The translations under genes were made by a program, and so were the position numbers. Shown one piece after another: positions 49,001 to 60,406 of a DNA stretch of 64,000 bases (position 1 is the stretch's first letter; each line of letters begins with the position of its first letter). The notes below the pieces were generated by a model that saw only the letters and a program-made list of their open reading frames with translations, was not told the origin of the DNA and ran no database searches. The stretch is from Haliclystus octoradiatus. Its lineage: Eukaryota; Cnidaria; Staurozoa; Stauromedusae; Haliclystidae. The stretch is from the NCBI GenBank assembly GCA_916610825.1, contig OU744452.1:15959103-16023102 (forward strand), in the 5' to 3' direction.

Positions 49001-51329
49001 TATATGTATCGCAACAATGTTTGGTAGCAGATTACAATGTAACTCGCTTGCAGTGCAAGTCGAAATTGTCAAATTGTCATTACATTTATCCAAACTTGAA
49101 TATATCCAAATTGTACTTAGGCGGATTACACTGTAATATCAACCATATCATATTTGATCCATGCAATCGTATATCAATAGCCTACTTAAACTAACACAGT
49201 GTAGTCACTAGTCTAGCCTACTTAAAAATGAACTTCCTTCTTATCTGCAGCCTAGCTTTGAAATCATACAAATTATTTTCTGGTCAAGTCCTTGTTAAAC
49301 AAATTCGGATAAGTGAAATTCCCTCTTATCTGCAACAAAGCTTTGAAATCATACTATTTTCTGGTCAAGTCCTTGTTAAACAATTTCAGATAAGTGAAAT
49401 TCCTTCTTATCTGCAGCCTAGCTTTGAAATCATACAAATTATTTTCTGGTCAAGTCCTTGTTAAACAAATTCGGATAAGTGAAATTCCCTCTTATCTGCA
49501 ACAAAGCTTTGAAATCATACTATTTTCTGGTCAAGTCCTTGTTAAACAATTTCAGATAAGTGAAATTCCCTCTTATCTGCAACAAAGCTTTGAAATCATT
49601 CTATTTTCAGGTCAAGTGCTTGTTAAACTATTTTGGATAAGTGAAATTCCTTCTTATCTGCAACAAAGCTTTGAAATCATACTATTTTCAGGTCAATTCC
49701 TTGTTAAACTATTTTGGATAAGTGAAATTCCCTCTTATCTGCAACAAAGCTTTGAAATCATACTATTTTCAGGTCAATTCCTTGTTAAACTATTTTGGAT
49801 AAGTGAAATTCCCTCTTATCTGCAATAAAGCTTTGGAATCATACTATTTTCAGGTCAAGTCCTTGTTAAACTATTTTGGATACCTAAGCGAAATTCCCTC
49901 TTATCTGCAACAAAGCTTTGGAATCATACAAACTATTTTGTGGTCAAGTACTTGTTATTTTGTTGAGTAACTGCAACTTTGGATAAATGCCATAAAAATT
50001 GTTGGTAATTTTGACTTGCACTAAAGCGGGTCACAAAATATACATTAAAATTCAACCACATACCAGTACTCACCAGTGAATGCGCAACAACAAAACAAAC
50101 ATCAGGTGGAAGTGCCACACCCCTCAGACTTGTTGGTTGGAAGTTTATAAATTGAGCCTAGATGATACAAACAGATGTTATCAAATGTAGATCTCTATAT
50201 TAATAGTATTGTCTGTTTGTAAATAAATCCATTCTTATTGTTTAATACTGCTAGAAATTAAACAATGAAAAAGAAAGGAAACCTATATTCAATGACAAAT
50301 GTGCTATAATATGAGTACTTTACAAAAGGGGTCGGGAACGGATAAAGTCATTCTGAGTGTTAAGAGTCGGTTTCCTTTCACGGATAATTAACATTTCATG
50401 TACTAAACAGTCAATTTATGGCTGCATTTTCTCACTACTGATAAATAAATGTTGTGATTCATTCATAGTTTTATTGTGGGAATGTATTTAATAATCATTA
50501 CTTGTAGTTTTTTTCGCTATCCTTTAATCTGAAATAAATAATCTAGTTTGCGAATAATCCATTTGAGTATTTATATAATGGTCATGATGTATTGAAATAG
50601 CTAATTTTATCTGGCAGCACCCCTTGAACTTATTTCACAAATGTTGAATAGTCCAATTTTCATGTCAGGCTTACTATTCAATATATTACGGTAATAAATT
50701 TTTTGTGCGGCTAGAAATTGTATTTCTGTTGTTCTGCCGCTGACTTTAGGTGAAAAAGTTTCGAAAATAATGCAAACAAACAGAACAAGAGTCAAGATCA
50801 AGATCAAAATTCATGTTCTGCGGAAAAGATATTAGCCGCACATAGAAAACTTCAGTAAGGTACATAAAGAAGAACCAACACCAAGACCATGAAAATGCCA
50901 TAAAAGTATTGTGAAAACACCATGAAAATGACAAAAAGTGAAGACCACAAATTTTTTAAGCCATGAAAAAGTTGGAAAACATTCATATTCACAATATTAA
51001 AATGATAAAATGCCTTGAAAATGCAATGAAAACACAATGAAATGTCACAATTGTTTTCATGGTTTGGTGTCAATAGTGTTAGTTGCACATAGAATACTCT
51101 GCAGTTAAAGACTCTAAGTACATTCTAGAATTCAGTTACATACATAAAGAAGAAAGTATCAATATGCAGATATTGAATCACACTTCTATAGCAAATTTAC
51201 CTTGCCTGACTCTCCTAATATCCCAATTGCATGGTCCATCCTGACAACAAAATTAAATGATATTTACACTGAAATATGTATAACACATCCATCTATGAGA
51301 AGTAGATACATTGACCTTATTTGATACAT

Positions 51330-51364
<35 letters not shown>

Positions 51365-54300
51365 GACCACTGTATGCAGGTGGCCTTTATATATATGGTT
51401 GGTTCAATAGAAAAGATTATTTTAGATATTGGAAGAGTAACCACAATAAACACGTATATAACACCCTTATATATATAACAGGTTTGACTGTAGCAACATT
51501 TTAGACATGATTATCCATTACTTAGATACAAATATGCTAGATACAAATATGGATACAAATTAGTTAATTAAGAAATTTATAGGGATGATCAGTAGCCTAT
51601 CGGTTTTAATCAGTAACCGGCCATTTTGATAAATATTGGAAAATCATGCTACTTCTTTATCATTAAAGACTGATAATTAATTTGATCGCAGCATAGAAAC
51701 TTTAATTGATAGCATTGGTTTTTCAATTTCAATGTCTTCAATTCTGAGAATTTATTCTCCCTTTAATCAATTATTATAGAGTAATAAACTTTTTCTTCAT
51801 TCGCAAAAATCTAATACATCTAGTAATCGAGGAGATTAAAACACTTAACAAGTATTAATTATGTCTAGAGCTGAATTGTTTAGGCCTACTTTATGACGAT
51901 TAAGCAGTTGTGTTCTCAACACAGTGAGATTCAATTTCGTAAAATTTAAATCATATGTAGATAAATTAAGAGCGGCCACAAGCAAAATAGTTCAATATAC
52001 TTTGTGACAACCTACAGTGTTGCTACAGTTGTGTAGCAAATACTGCGTGCTCTTGTTATCAAGGATAAAAAACTTGAATAAAATAATGGTTTAAATTGAT
52101 CCTCATGGAAAATTCATTGCGACTACTCGCAAATTTTGATAGCCTTGACAACAAAGCAAAAAGAGAATCAATCATGCGTAACTTGAGATTTTTCCTTCAT
52201 CTTCATTGTTATGGAAATTAGGGAATTTGCTTGACTATTCAAACAGTTTTCAAACATGTTTCAACATATTAAGAAAGGCAAAATAGATGTTGAGGAGTAA
52301 CTTTTCTTGATTTGTTATCAAGCTATTTGCATGATCTGTTTGTTTTTCATCGGATACAAATCATTAATCCATCAAACATAAGTTCATGATGGATAAAAAA
52401 CATATTAAATATTGTTTTTGATCTTACTTTCAGGGTTCAAACTGAGCCGTTTTTCCAAGAATTTCAAGAAAATTATCGATATCTGTATCAGTAGGCCTAT
52501 CGGCCGATATCAGCTTTTCATTATCGGAAATTGTTGGCTCATCCCTAGAAATTTATTTTCTATTCAGTTTACACTTACTCCCCAACTTCAGCACCAGCTA
52601 GACGCTCATATCTCGAACATAGTTCTGCAAGTTGGAGCTGAAACAAATATCAAGGAACGTAATATCACAACACAGTCAATAGGTTGTGATCTATGGATAG
52701 AACAGTCTTGGGGCTGGGTGATTTAAAAAAATTAGAGAGGGAAGATTTAATCATACTCAAAGTCACAGTAAATCTTGGTATTATCCCTCATGTCATATCA
52801 TTAAATTATAATTCTAGAGTGTTTACACTGTTTATCTACTGTGCCATCAATAATCACCGCACATCAATTAACTACAAAAACATCATAGGGCGTTTGTTCA
52901 CATATTAGAATAATGACAATCAACTTGTCGTAATAGTTGTCACATTTTACCCTTGTGTAATTCTTGACTTGATTTGTCACTATTGTTGTTATGGCAGCAC
53001 AGCAAACAAGTGATGAACTACTTGCAAGACCAGCACTCTGCAAACGAAAACAATCAACAAGTTGAATAACAGAAAATATGCCAATTGCTTGATAAAAGGG
53101 ATAACAATTCTATCTTCCATCTCATTCAAAGTATATTTTCACTAGAGCTTCATTGCAGCTGTTCGGAAAAGCGACACGCACGAGAACGACCGCCCGGTAG
53201 GACTGAGATTAATGATTCTTTATCATAATTCAATCGGTGGCTATGCCAGGCAGCGGAGTATACAAATGTAGCCTTCTCCTTCTCTCTATCTCTACAACTA
53301 ACAATAAAATTCTACACACAAAGTTTACAGGGCAAATTAACAGTGGGATATATAATTTACGCGACACATTAGCACATTTACAATAATTACATGCTGCGCT
53401 AACAAATCTACATATACAAATAAGGTAAGACAATAGGTTAATCAATATCACAATAAATCTAAATCTAAGTTACATAATATTCTCACCAGCAGCATCTTTA
53501 TCATCCAACAGGAAAATAAAATGCATATTTTGAATGTTCATTGCATCATAAACACTTCAATTAGCTACCATTGCGAACAAATTTAAACTTCATGTACTGT
53601 CCATGAACATCTTATAAACAATTGATGAAAAATCCATGAACGCTGAATGGCCCAATTTTTGTGAAATATTTTCATGAACTGTCCATAAAAATTATGTCAT
53701 TTAGCGTTCATGAACTGTTTTTTGCGTACCTTTGGAATATTACCATCAATCATTAAGTTCATACCAATTGGTGAATCAATATGGAATTCATCTAAGACAC
53801 CCTGTCAATTAAAAACAGTAAAACAATGTTGGTATGGAATCTATGTCTATTATCTAATATCTATAAAAAAATTTCTAAAGGACCCTCTAGCAGAATGGTC
53901 TTTTACAAGGGTACATATAGTATAGCACGTCAAATATCATCAAGTGTCCACAACTGCCGACTGATGATCACTATTGACAACAAAAAAGATCTAAAGAAAA
54001 TTGTTGGTCAAATCATCACTGTTGATTAGCAAATGCATTTTGCGTACCTTGATTCCACATAGAATGAATTTATACCAACTTCTACCGCGTATTTCAAAAC
54101 CAGAAACATCTTCTTCGTGAAACCTACTGAGCATAAATACAATGAACTTGTCAAATACGAATTAATTAAATTACAAAACAATATCACAGTATAAGCATTG
54201 CAAATCATTGGTTTAGAATCAGAAGCTATCACCATCAAACTAAATCGAGTTCAAAAATGATTCGCACATTGCGGGGCACATCCGATTTTCTCAAGTGGTT

Positions 54301-57300
54301 TATTGTATTCTGTTAATAAAATAGATGACACAACGTTGCTAGCGCATCATCTCATTTGTCGAAAATTACATGGTCCAGATGTAGAGTAGCGGAATAGTGG
54401 GGCTTGTGGAGCTAGGATATATCTCATAGCTGGCTGTAATATATTTTTAATCATTTATTGGTCAAACATCAACAAAAAATTCAGAAGAAATTGTTCAAAT
54501 GCCTCTTAGTATTCCAGGATGCTGACCCTTTTGTTGGACCCTGCAATCATGTCATAAAGCAAATAATGAATAATATGATTGTGTTTCGTAACCTGATAAT
54601 TGCAAACGAACAGCAAAAATCATTCACCTCAGTGGCCTATGATGTTCTAATGCCTTTCTCATCCAATGCAATCACCTATTGGCTGTAATTTACAACCCAC
54701 AATTTATTATTTGACAGATAGAATTATCATCAAATAGCCACAAATTCCATGGCATAGGGGAATTATGAAAATACAATTGGTACAGTATAGCACACATGCA
54801 CTGTAGATGTAGACAAAGTACAAAAGGGCTCAAATATATGTACTAACCCAAACTGAATATTAGTGTTACCAATTCTGAGTTTGTTATCGTAATTGATAGA
54901 AACAGCAATGATGAGGTCTTGCTCTATGCACATTGGAAGAACACCGTATCCAGTAAAATCAATCATGTCACCTGTAAATGCATGACAAACATGAAAGGAT
55001 AAAACCTAAATAACAAGATCTAATACAAAAATGTTTCATGAAGATTACTATTTTCGATCACAGAGTTTAATAAGATATATTTTTATGACTCCCCCTGCAA
55101 AAAACAGTTTAGGAGTTCATGAACAGTTCATGAAAACTTGAGCAATTTAAGGTTCATGAACTGTTCATGAACTACTGAACTGTTTTTCGTAGGGGTTACG
55201 ACGACCTGTGGTCTGCAATGGTCAAGCATACCATGACAATTTATTCGATTAATCAATATGTGAGCATTTCACTGTCAAAAAAATGTTTGGGCTAGTACTG
55301 GGGGGACCATTCTTGTAATGTCTCCTTTGTTTTGACCCTGCTGACAGATACCATTAAAAAAAATTGGTTACGTTTGGTGTAGCTGCTACTTGATAGATTC
55401 AACTGACAGATACATAGAGGATGAAAAGCGAATAGGTGTAGGGCATAGATAACTCAAGAAATAAACAGCGGTTAATAATAAAAATAAAAAATAGATGATC
55501 CCCTTGCGAAAAACAGTTCAGGAGTTCATGAACGGTTCACGAACAGTTCATAAATATTAAATGGCCCCATTTTCATGAATAGTTCATGAACCCTCATGGA
55601 CAGTTCATGAACAGTTCATGAATATTAAATGGCCCCAATTTTCATGAACAGCTCATGAACTGTTCATGAACCCTCACACAGTTCATGAACAGTTCACAAA
55701 CAGTTCATGAAAATTTGGGGCCATTTAACGTTCATGAACTGTTCATGAACTCCTGAACTGTTTTTCGCAGTGATCAAATGAAATTAGAGTAATTCAAAAA
55801 TAGTGAACAGCAAAATAATAATAACAAATATTTAAAATCTCAAAGAAAAACAAAAAATATGTCAACAATCTGCTTTGCCCAACAGCCTACTCTGACTCAC
55901 TCCAAATAATGTCTTAAAATCAACTTTAAAATGAGGCTTATTTCACAAAAAAGAAAATAAAATCATAATTTAAATAAAATGCCCTTTGCAATTGAGTTGA
56001 TTACTGCCTGTGATTGCAGCTACTAGCTTGCATGCAGATTTCAATGAATAAAAATATATTTCCCGTTACTGGCTTGTGAGATCTTAAACGCAGACTTAAA
56101 GAGCATTTTAATCGCCACTGTTTGAGTTCACACCTCAGTCTAAATCATGATTTTCAACATCAACTCGTTGGTATTTTCTTTTCAATTGAATTCAAAATCA
56201 AGAACTTTGACTTGCGTGCTGCGCCATGTTTTGTCGAGCCACCTTCTGCTTCTGGACACAATTATGTCCTTAGAATTTATTGCTAATGATCCTAATGATT
56301 TCAATTATGATATTTTTTGTTCAACCTGCTTATAGTAGGTACTGCTAAAAATTCCGTCAAAATCGATTCACAAAATGGTAAAATAGTTTGTATCTCAAGT
56401 TCTTCCCCATTTTGTTGAAGAATTACGTTTTACGACACGATTACCGCAAACATGATTGCTACCGCCATTCATTATTTTCAGAAACTTATTGTGATCCCAA
56501 TAATTCTCTGTGGTTAAACAGATTGGGCTCACTTTTGGTTCACACACACGTCATTACCCTCATTTAAATTTATTGTACGTTTTGCCCAATTTGTTTACCC
56601 CGAATAGCATTATGTAATTATGATTAAAGGGTTACCACATACTTGCCATGTTTGTATTCATATTTACTAAAGGCGAAAATGTTGGGAGACACGAGTGAAG
56701 CGCTAAAAAATCACGAGCTCCGAGCGAGTGATTTTTAGCTTCCCGAGTGTCTCCCAACATTTTCGAGTTTAGTAAATATGAATACAAACATTTGCAAGCA
56801 TGTGGTAACCCTTTTCTAAAATAAAACAAATGTCGGAATCTCATTCGACGGCGAATTTTCAATTCATGAATTCACAATTTGAAATTCAATTTCAATTCAT
56901 AAACCAAGCATAAAGAGAATCCCACAACAAGATAGATTTTGTCGAATAAAGAAAGACATATACAAGAACGTCTGTAATATAAATGGTACAATTTAACAAA
57001 TTAATTTAGCAAATTAATGCAGTAATTGTTATTTAAATTTTAGGTTTACCTTGAAACAGCGTAGCCTATAATTGTCTTTCATTCTGTGTTTTTATTTTGC
57101 ATGTTACACGGCCAATAACTCATTTACCACGATTTTCGATAAATAAAAACATCTTGAGCTAAATGTCGTTTTGTAAATCGTAGCCATTATTGAGATATTT
57201 ATTGGATTGTTATCAAAAAATTATAAATTCTGTATTTTATCACAGATCAAAAACTTTTTGAAGCTTGCGGTTTTTCCCGGTTTTCGGAGCCATGTTTTGC

Positions 57301-60300
57301 CCTAGGATTTCATGCACGCTCTTTCGACCAATCAGATCGCAGAAAACCTTTGTGATATTCTAGAAACATTTTTGAAAAAATAATATCGAAATAACAATCA
57401 TGGTCTCGGTAAACGTGTGTTTAAACATAGTTGTAGCATTATATCGGAGTCATGCTCACAGTTACGCTATCGTAACCTTGAAAATCAATGTTTTTCTAGC
57501 ATAATACCATAGACTCAAGGATATTTTGTGACCATGAGTCAAAAATTCATATAGAATCTAATTACAAACATGTATCAGTGCACATTGAAGGAACATATAC
57601 GAATCCGACCATATGCGATTGCATTCAGATTGACTTTCAGCTTTCAGATCGAATCAAATCTGATCGGACTGACATAATTCTGTTGGATCAAATCGGATTT
57701 GAGAATATTTTACATTGTTTTTGCAGTCTTCTTGGCTTTCAACAACATTCATCACATGATGTGATCAAAAAATTTTATGGCCATTCTAAATTTCTGATGA
57801 TTATGAAAATTTAGTGGCAAAATTAGCAGGGAGCAACAAACGGTTCAGCCTTCTGGAATCCTAGAGGCATTTGAACAATTAATCCTAGATTTTTAGTTGA
57901 TGTTTGACCAATAAATGATTAAAAATATCAATTTTCTTCTGAATTTGCTCTACCCTCCCGGAATCTAGGATTCCAGGATTTCTACTTTTGTCGGGCCGGA
58001 CTCTGAATATTAGAAATAATTACGTTCGGTAAAAGCCAAATTGCAGCATTCAAAATATTTGGAAGACAGCTACCCAACAATTCTGATTTTTTTTTGGATC
58101 CATGATGAAACATTTCAGATTGGATTATTTTTTAATCTTGAAATTGAAATCAGATGAAAATTCAGATAGTTTGTATATATATATATGGTCAATTTTCAGA
58201 GAATCCAATCAGACACACAACTCCAATGCACATAGCACATATACAGTATTGAACACTATATATATCAAAATGAAACAGGTATTGACTCACAATATCCACA
58301 TGCTAGCTGGTTTTGTTCGTACCTATTAGAGTAACACGACCTGGAACTCTTGCATAAAATTCAGGGACACAGTCAAATTTTTTTATAAAAGTATCTTTGA
58401 TGATATTGTACCTGGAAGAGGAGAGAAACATGTATATACCATTTGCAGTAAAGAATTTGTGTAATTTTACCTTTGTAGGCCTACCTAATATCAGTTAATG
58501 ATCGCTTAGCGGCTCAATTTTTCTGAACAGTCTATGAAAGGTTAAAAAAGGTTGTGAAAATCAGGCCATTTGACGTTTGAAAAACTTTTATGAACTGTTC
58601 ATTACCGGTTTATGAGGATTTAGGGATTCTAAACGCGTTCACCACGACTTCAAGTAATATATTAAAAAAATTAAATTCAACTTCTTAATGATTCAAAATA
58701 GGTTTTGGATAGATAAATACAACAGTTTGTTCACTCTGTTCGCTTAGACATCAGTCAAGCCGAACACACACACTATCCTAAACCACAACAGAGATTTTGA
58801 AAACATAACACATGTTTTAAGGGACCAAAGGTGCAAAACACAACACAAATTTTAACGGACCAGACATGCAAAGCACAACAGATGTGGGGTTGCAATGATG
58901 ATTTGGGAGCGGGGCATTTATGAAAATTAGGGGTTAAATCACAATTCACAACAGAGGCTTATCGTCTGGGTAAAATTCTTTGCAAATGGTTTGCATGACA
59001 ATAATAGAGATTAAAGACATTTTATTTTCACTTCAGGGATTAGTTATCTTTTATGTGGAAAATGTTAAGGCTAAAACCCCGGCCAAATGACTTTTATTTC
59101 GCCAACATTCATGAATTCAACAAAATCGGATGAATGTAGGGGAAATAAAAAGCTATTTGGCCACCCCCACCTTTTCGGATTTTGTTGACTGATGTTGAAT
59201 TTCACTTTTTTTGGAATTTGAATACATTCAAAAATTTCGCCAACATTCATCGGATTTTGTTGAGTTCTATTGTTCTCTACCGTTAAATACCATCCGCTGT
59301 TGACGAAAATGAATTCAACAAAATCCAATGAATGTTGGCGAAAATAGAAAGTCATTTGGTCACCCTCAAGATGTTGGCGAAAAACGCAAAACTCCGTCGG
59401 ATTAAATCCTATGAATGTTGGTGAAATAAAAAAGTCATTTGGTCGGGGCTTAATAAACTTTCGAGGCTGAATTTAATACCATTTTTCTTGGTATCCTAGC
59501 TTCTACTACTGTATTAGCGATTCTGAGTCCCAACAGCAAGCACTGAATGGCAACGAACATAATATGTGATGCAGGCTAGGTGATGATTTTAATTGAGGTT
59601 TGACCCTAGCCTTCTTGGATCACTGTTTCTGTCGGACCCTTTACCCATTTCTGATTGAGCTTGTTTTGGTTTCATGTGCATTTTAAATGTTGCATTTTAT
59701 GTTTCAATTTGAGAATATAGCCCTTCAATCCCTCAAACCGTAACATGTTATTACATATCTATTAATTTTCTTCAGAAGACTTTGATTCATTTTGTCAAAA
59801 CATCAACATTCCAATAACGGAGTAAACGTAGATTAACAAAACAAAACCTTAAATTGCGCATTACTTCTGAGAAAATATGTTGGAAAATTTCAAAATTACT
59901 CAATTTTATTTATTTTTCAATCAAACTTCCTCAAACTTTTCATTTTGCCCATGTGATGTTTTCTTTTATACCTTACAGTATTTGGAGGTTTGATAAATCA
60001 GAGAGGGGAAGGGTTCAAAGCCTTGAAGCGTGAAACTTTTGAATTGGAAATGTGGTGGATCATCGCAGCTTAAGTATTGTGCAATATAGAACAATTAGTG
60101 TGAAAACATTGTTCAAAGGTGTATTGTTTGTATCAATGTATTCATTCCAATTGAAGTTTATTTAATAATTTGACATAATCCCATAATCATAGTATCATAA
60201 ATCATAATTTAACAAAGATGTATCTCATCAAAAAATATAAATAATGTAACCTATCTCTCTAAACCAATACATCGCTAAATTGATCAGAAGGCATTAGCGG

Positions 60301-60406
60301 CATCTCAGAAATCTTACCTAGGCATCGCTGCCTCAGCATCGACGTATAAATCATCAATTGTTAAAATTGGAATGCTATCCGCTTCTCCTTCGTCTTCTCC
60401 ACCCAT
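43023..60406 (-). CDS. GALK2: N-acetylgalactosamine kinase / galactokinase 2-like
   Basis: Exons in coding order: 60406-60318, 58411-58323, 54971-54848, 54123-54048, 53801-53730, 53037-52951, 52637-52579, 51240-51201, 50157-50074, 48658-48584, 47805-47774, 45334-45259, 44722-44579, 44082-43988, 43236-43023. All have consensus borders and join in phase to 451 residues (human 458). GHMP kinase motifs: sugar-binding signature GRVTLIGDMIDFTGYG (54-69), phosphate loop KSAGLASSSSLVCCAA (150-165), catalytic-Asp region GEMDHAIG (198-205), C-terminal LIGAGWGGFTLSL (390-402). GALK2-type blocks LHTEPYTREEI and QRSLHIYSEAYRVIKFKQIC place it nearer GALK2 than GALK1. Known role: ATP-dependent phosphorylation of GalNAc (or galactose) at C1 in the cytosol. 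Odd points: signature N, E and H are replaced by T, D and M, and about 18 residues near 276 are absent relative to human. Confidence 0.95.
43575..43637. repeat. Pogo-like repeat fragment
   Basis: GTGGTCATATAGACAGGTGG, CTATAGAGTGACC and GCAGGTTTTGCTGTA. Lies in the last GALK2 intron. Confidence 0.5.
44889..45215. repeat. 130-bp tandem duplication with TTCATGAA motifs
   Basis: Two copies share ATTTTAATCAAACAGTT, GCTCCCAAATTTCACATGCA and GAACTCAGACTTGAA, each ending in CACAGTTCATGAACATT. A diverged foldback-family relative in a GALK2 intron, just upstream of exon 45,259-45,334. Confidence 0.7.
45950..46010. repeat. Short dispersed repeat shared with 50,180-50,228
   Basis: Both sites contain CTCTATATTAATAGTATTGT followed by CTGTTTGTAAATAA. 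Family not recognised; both are in GALK2 introns. Confidence 0.6.
46233..46788. mobile_element. Large inverted repeat, ~137-bp arms
   Basis: The left arm 46,233-46,369 and right arm 46,653-46,788 are inverse copies with only scattered mismatches. They start CAAATTTGAGATAAATGAC and end in AATAGCTAATTAGCATAA. The interior (46,370-46,652) has no ORF. Structure is that of a non-autonomous DNA element; no target duplication is obvious. A reduced relative lies at 4,868. It sits in a GALK2 intron. Confidence 0.8.
47302..47375. repeat. 24-bp tandem repeat, three units
   Basis: ACCAGTGATTTTCCGCCTGA is repeated with 24-bp spacing. It lies in a GALK2 intron. Confidence 0.9.
48679..48830. repeat. Pogo-like TIR repeat
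   Basis: TATAGTCAAACTTGCTAAAA, GGCCACCTGTCTATATAGTG and later AAAGCCAACTGTATATA. It lies beside GALK2 exon 48,584-48,658. Confidence 0.5.
49216..49935. repeat. 81-bp minisatellite, about 8-9 units
   Basis: GAAATTCCCTCTTATCTGCA recurs at 49,315, 49,396, 49,481, 49,562, 49,643, 49,724, 49,805 and 49,890; spacing is 81 bp except two 85-bp units. Since 81 is 27 codons, an ORF of 144 codons arises by repetition (49,394-49,828) but has no other sign of being a gene. It lies in a GALK2 intron. Confidence 0.95.
51331..51365. repeat. (GAT)n microsatellite
   Basis: About eleven GAT units immediately before a pogo-like repeat fragment (51,361-51,491). Confidence 0.95.
51361..51491. repeat. Pogo-like TIR repeat
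   Basis: GACCACTGTATGCAGGTGGC near the left, AACAGGTTTGACTGTA at the right end. It lies about 120 bases from GALK2 exon 51,201-51,240. Confidence 0.55.
53590..53727. repeat. Diverged TTCATGAA foldback copy
   Basis: Contains ATGGCCCAATTTT, TTCATGAACTGTCC and TTAGCGTTCATGAACTG TTTT in family order, right next to GALK2 exon 53,730-53,801: the repeat abuts its splice donor. Confidence 0.5.
55091..55195. mobile_element. TTCATGAA foldback element
   Basis: CCCCCTGCAAAAAACAG left and CTGTTTTTCGTAGGGG right, with AGGAGTTCATGAACAG and its inverse between. It lies in a GALK2 intron. Confidence 0.75.
55500..55770. mobile_element. TTCATGAA foldback element, longest copy
   Basis: 271 bp from CCCCTTGCGAAAAACAG to CTGTTTTTCGCAG. 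Two ATTAAATGGCCCC blocks and one GGGGCCATTTAACG block are separated by TTCATGAA palindromes. TGATC precedes the left end and follows the right end, a possible 5-bp target duplication. It lies in a GALK2 intron. Confidence 0.8.
56627..56816. mobile_element. Hairpin MITE, ~90-bp arms
   Basis: Ends AAAGGGTTACCACAT in both orientations; the arms continue through TTGTATTCATATTTACTAAA and GAAAATGTTGGGAGACAC and meet near a short ATCACGAGCTC loop. Nearly the whole element is self-complementary. It lies in a GALK2 intron. Confidence 0.75.
57505..57550. repeat. Dispersed repeat, inverted relative of 16,808
   Basis: The reverse complement reads TTTTTGACTCATGGTCAC and TATCCTTGAGTCTATGGTAT, as at 16,808 and 16,978. 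It lies in a GALK2 intron. Confidence 0.55.
59070..59455. mobile_element. MITE with 45-bp TIR and internal repeats
   Basis: Left CCCCGGCCAAATGACTTTTA and right inverse CCCCGACCAAATGACTTTTT continue into ATTTCGCCAACATTCAT in both arms. The interior repeats AACATTCAT and TCAACAAAATC in both orientations. TTAA is found next to both ends, with extra bases on the left. The 94-codon ORF within follows the repeats and is not a gene. It lies in the first or second GALK2 intron region. Confidence 0.7.

Noticed and set aside
49228-49828. ORFs of 78 and 144 residues
   Set aside because: Products of an 81-bp minisatellite inside a GALK2 intron; no start context or family.
56632-56862. 76-residue minus-strand ORF
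   Set aside because: Falls within a self-complementary hairpin MITE.
59071-59355. 94-residue minus-strand ORF
   Set aside because: Internal repeats of a MITE generate the frame.
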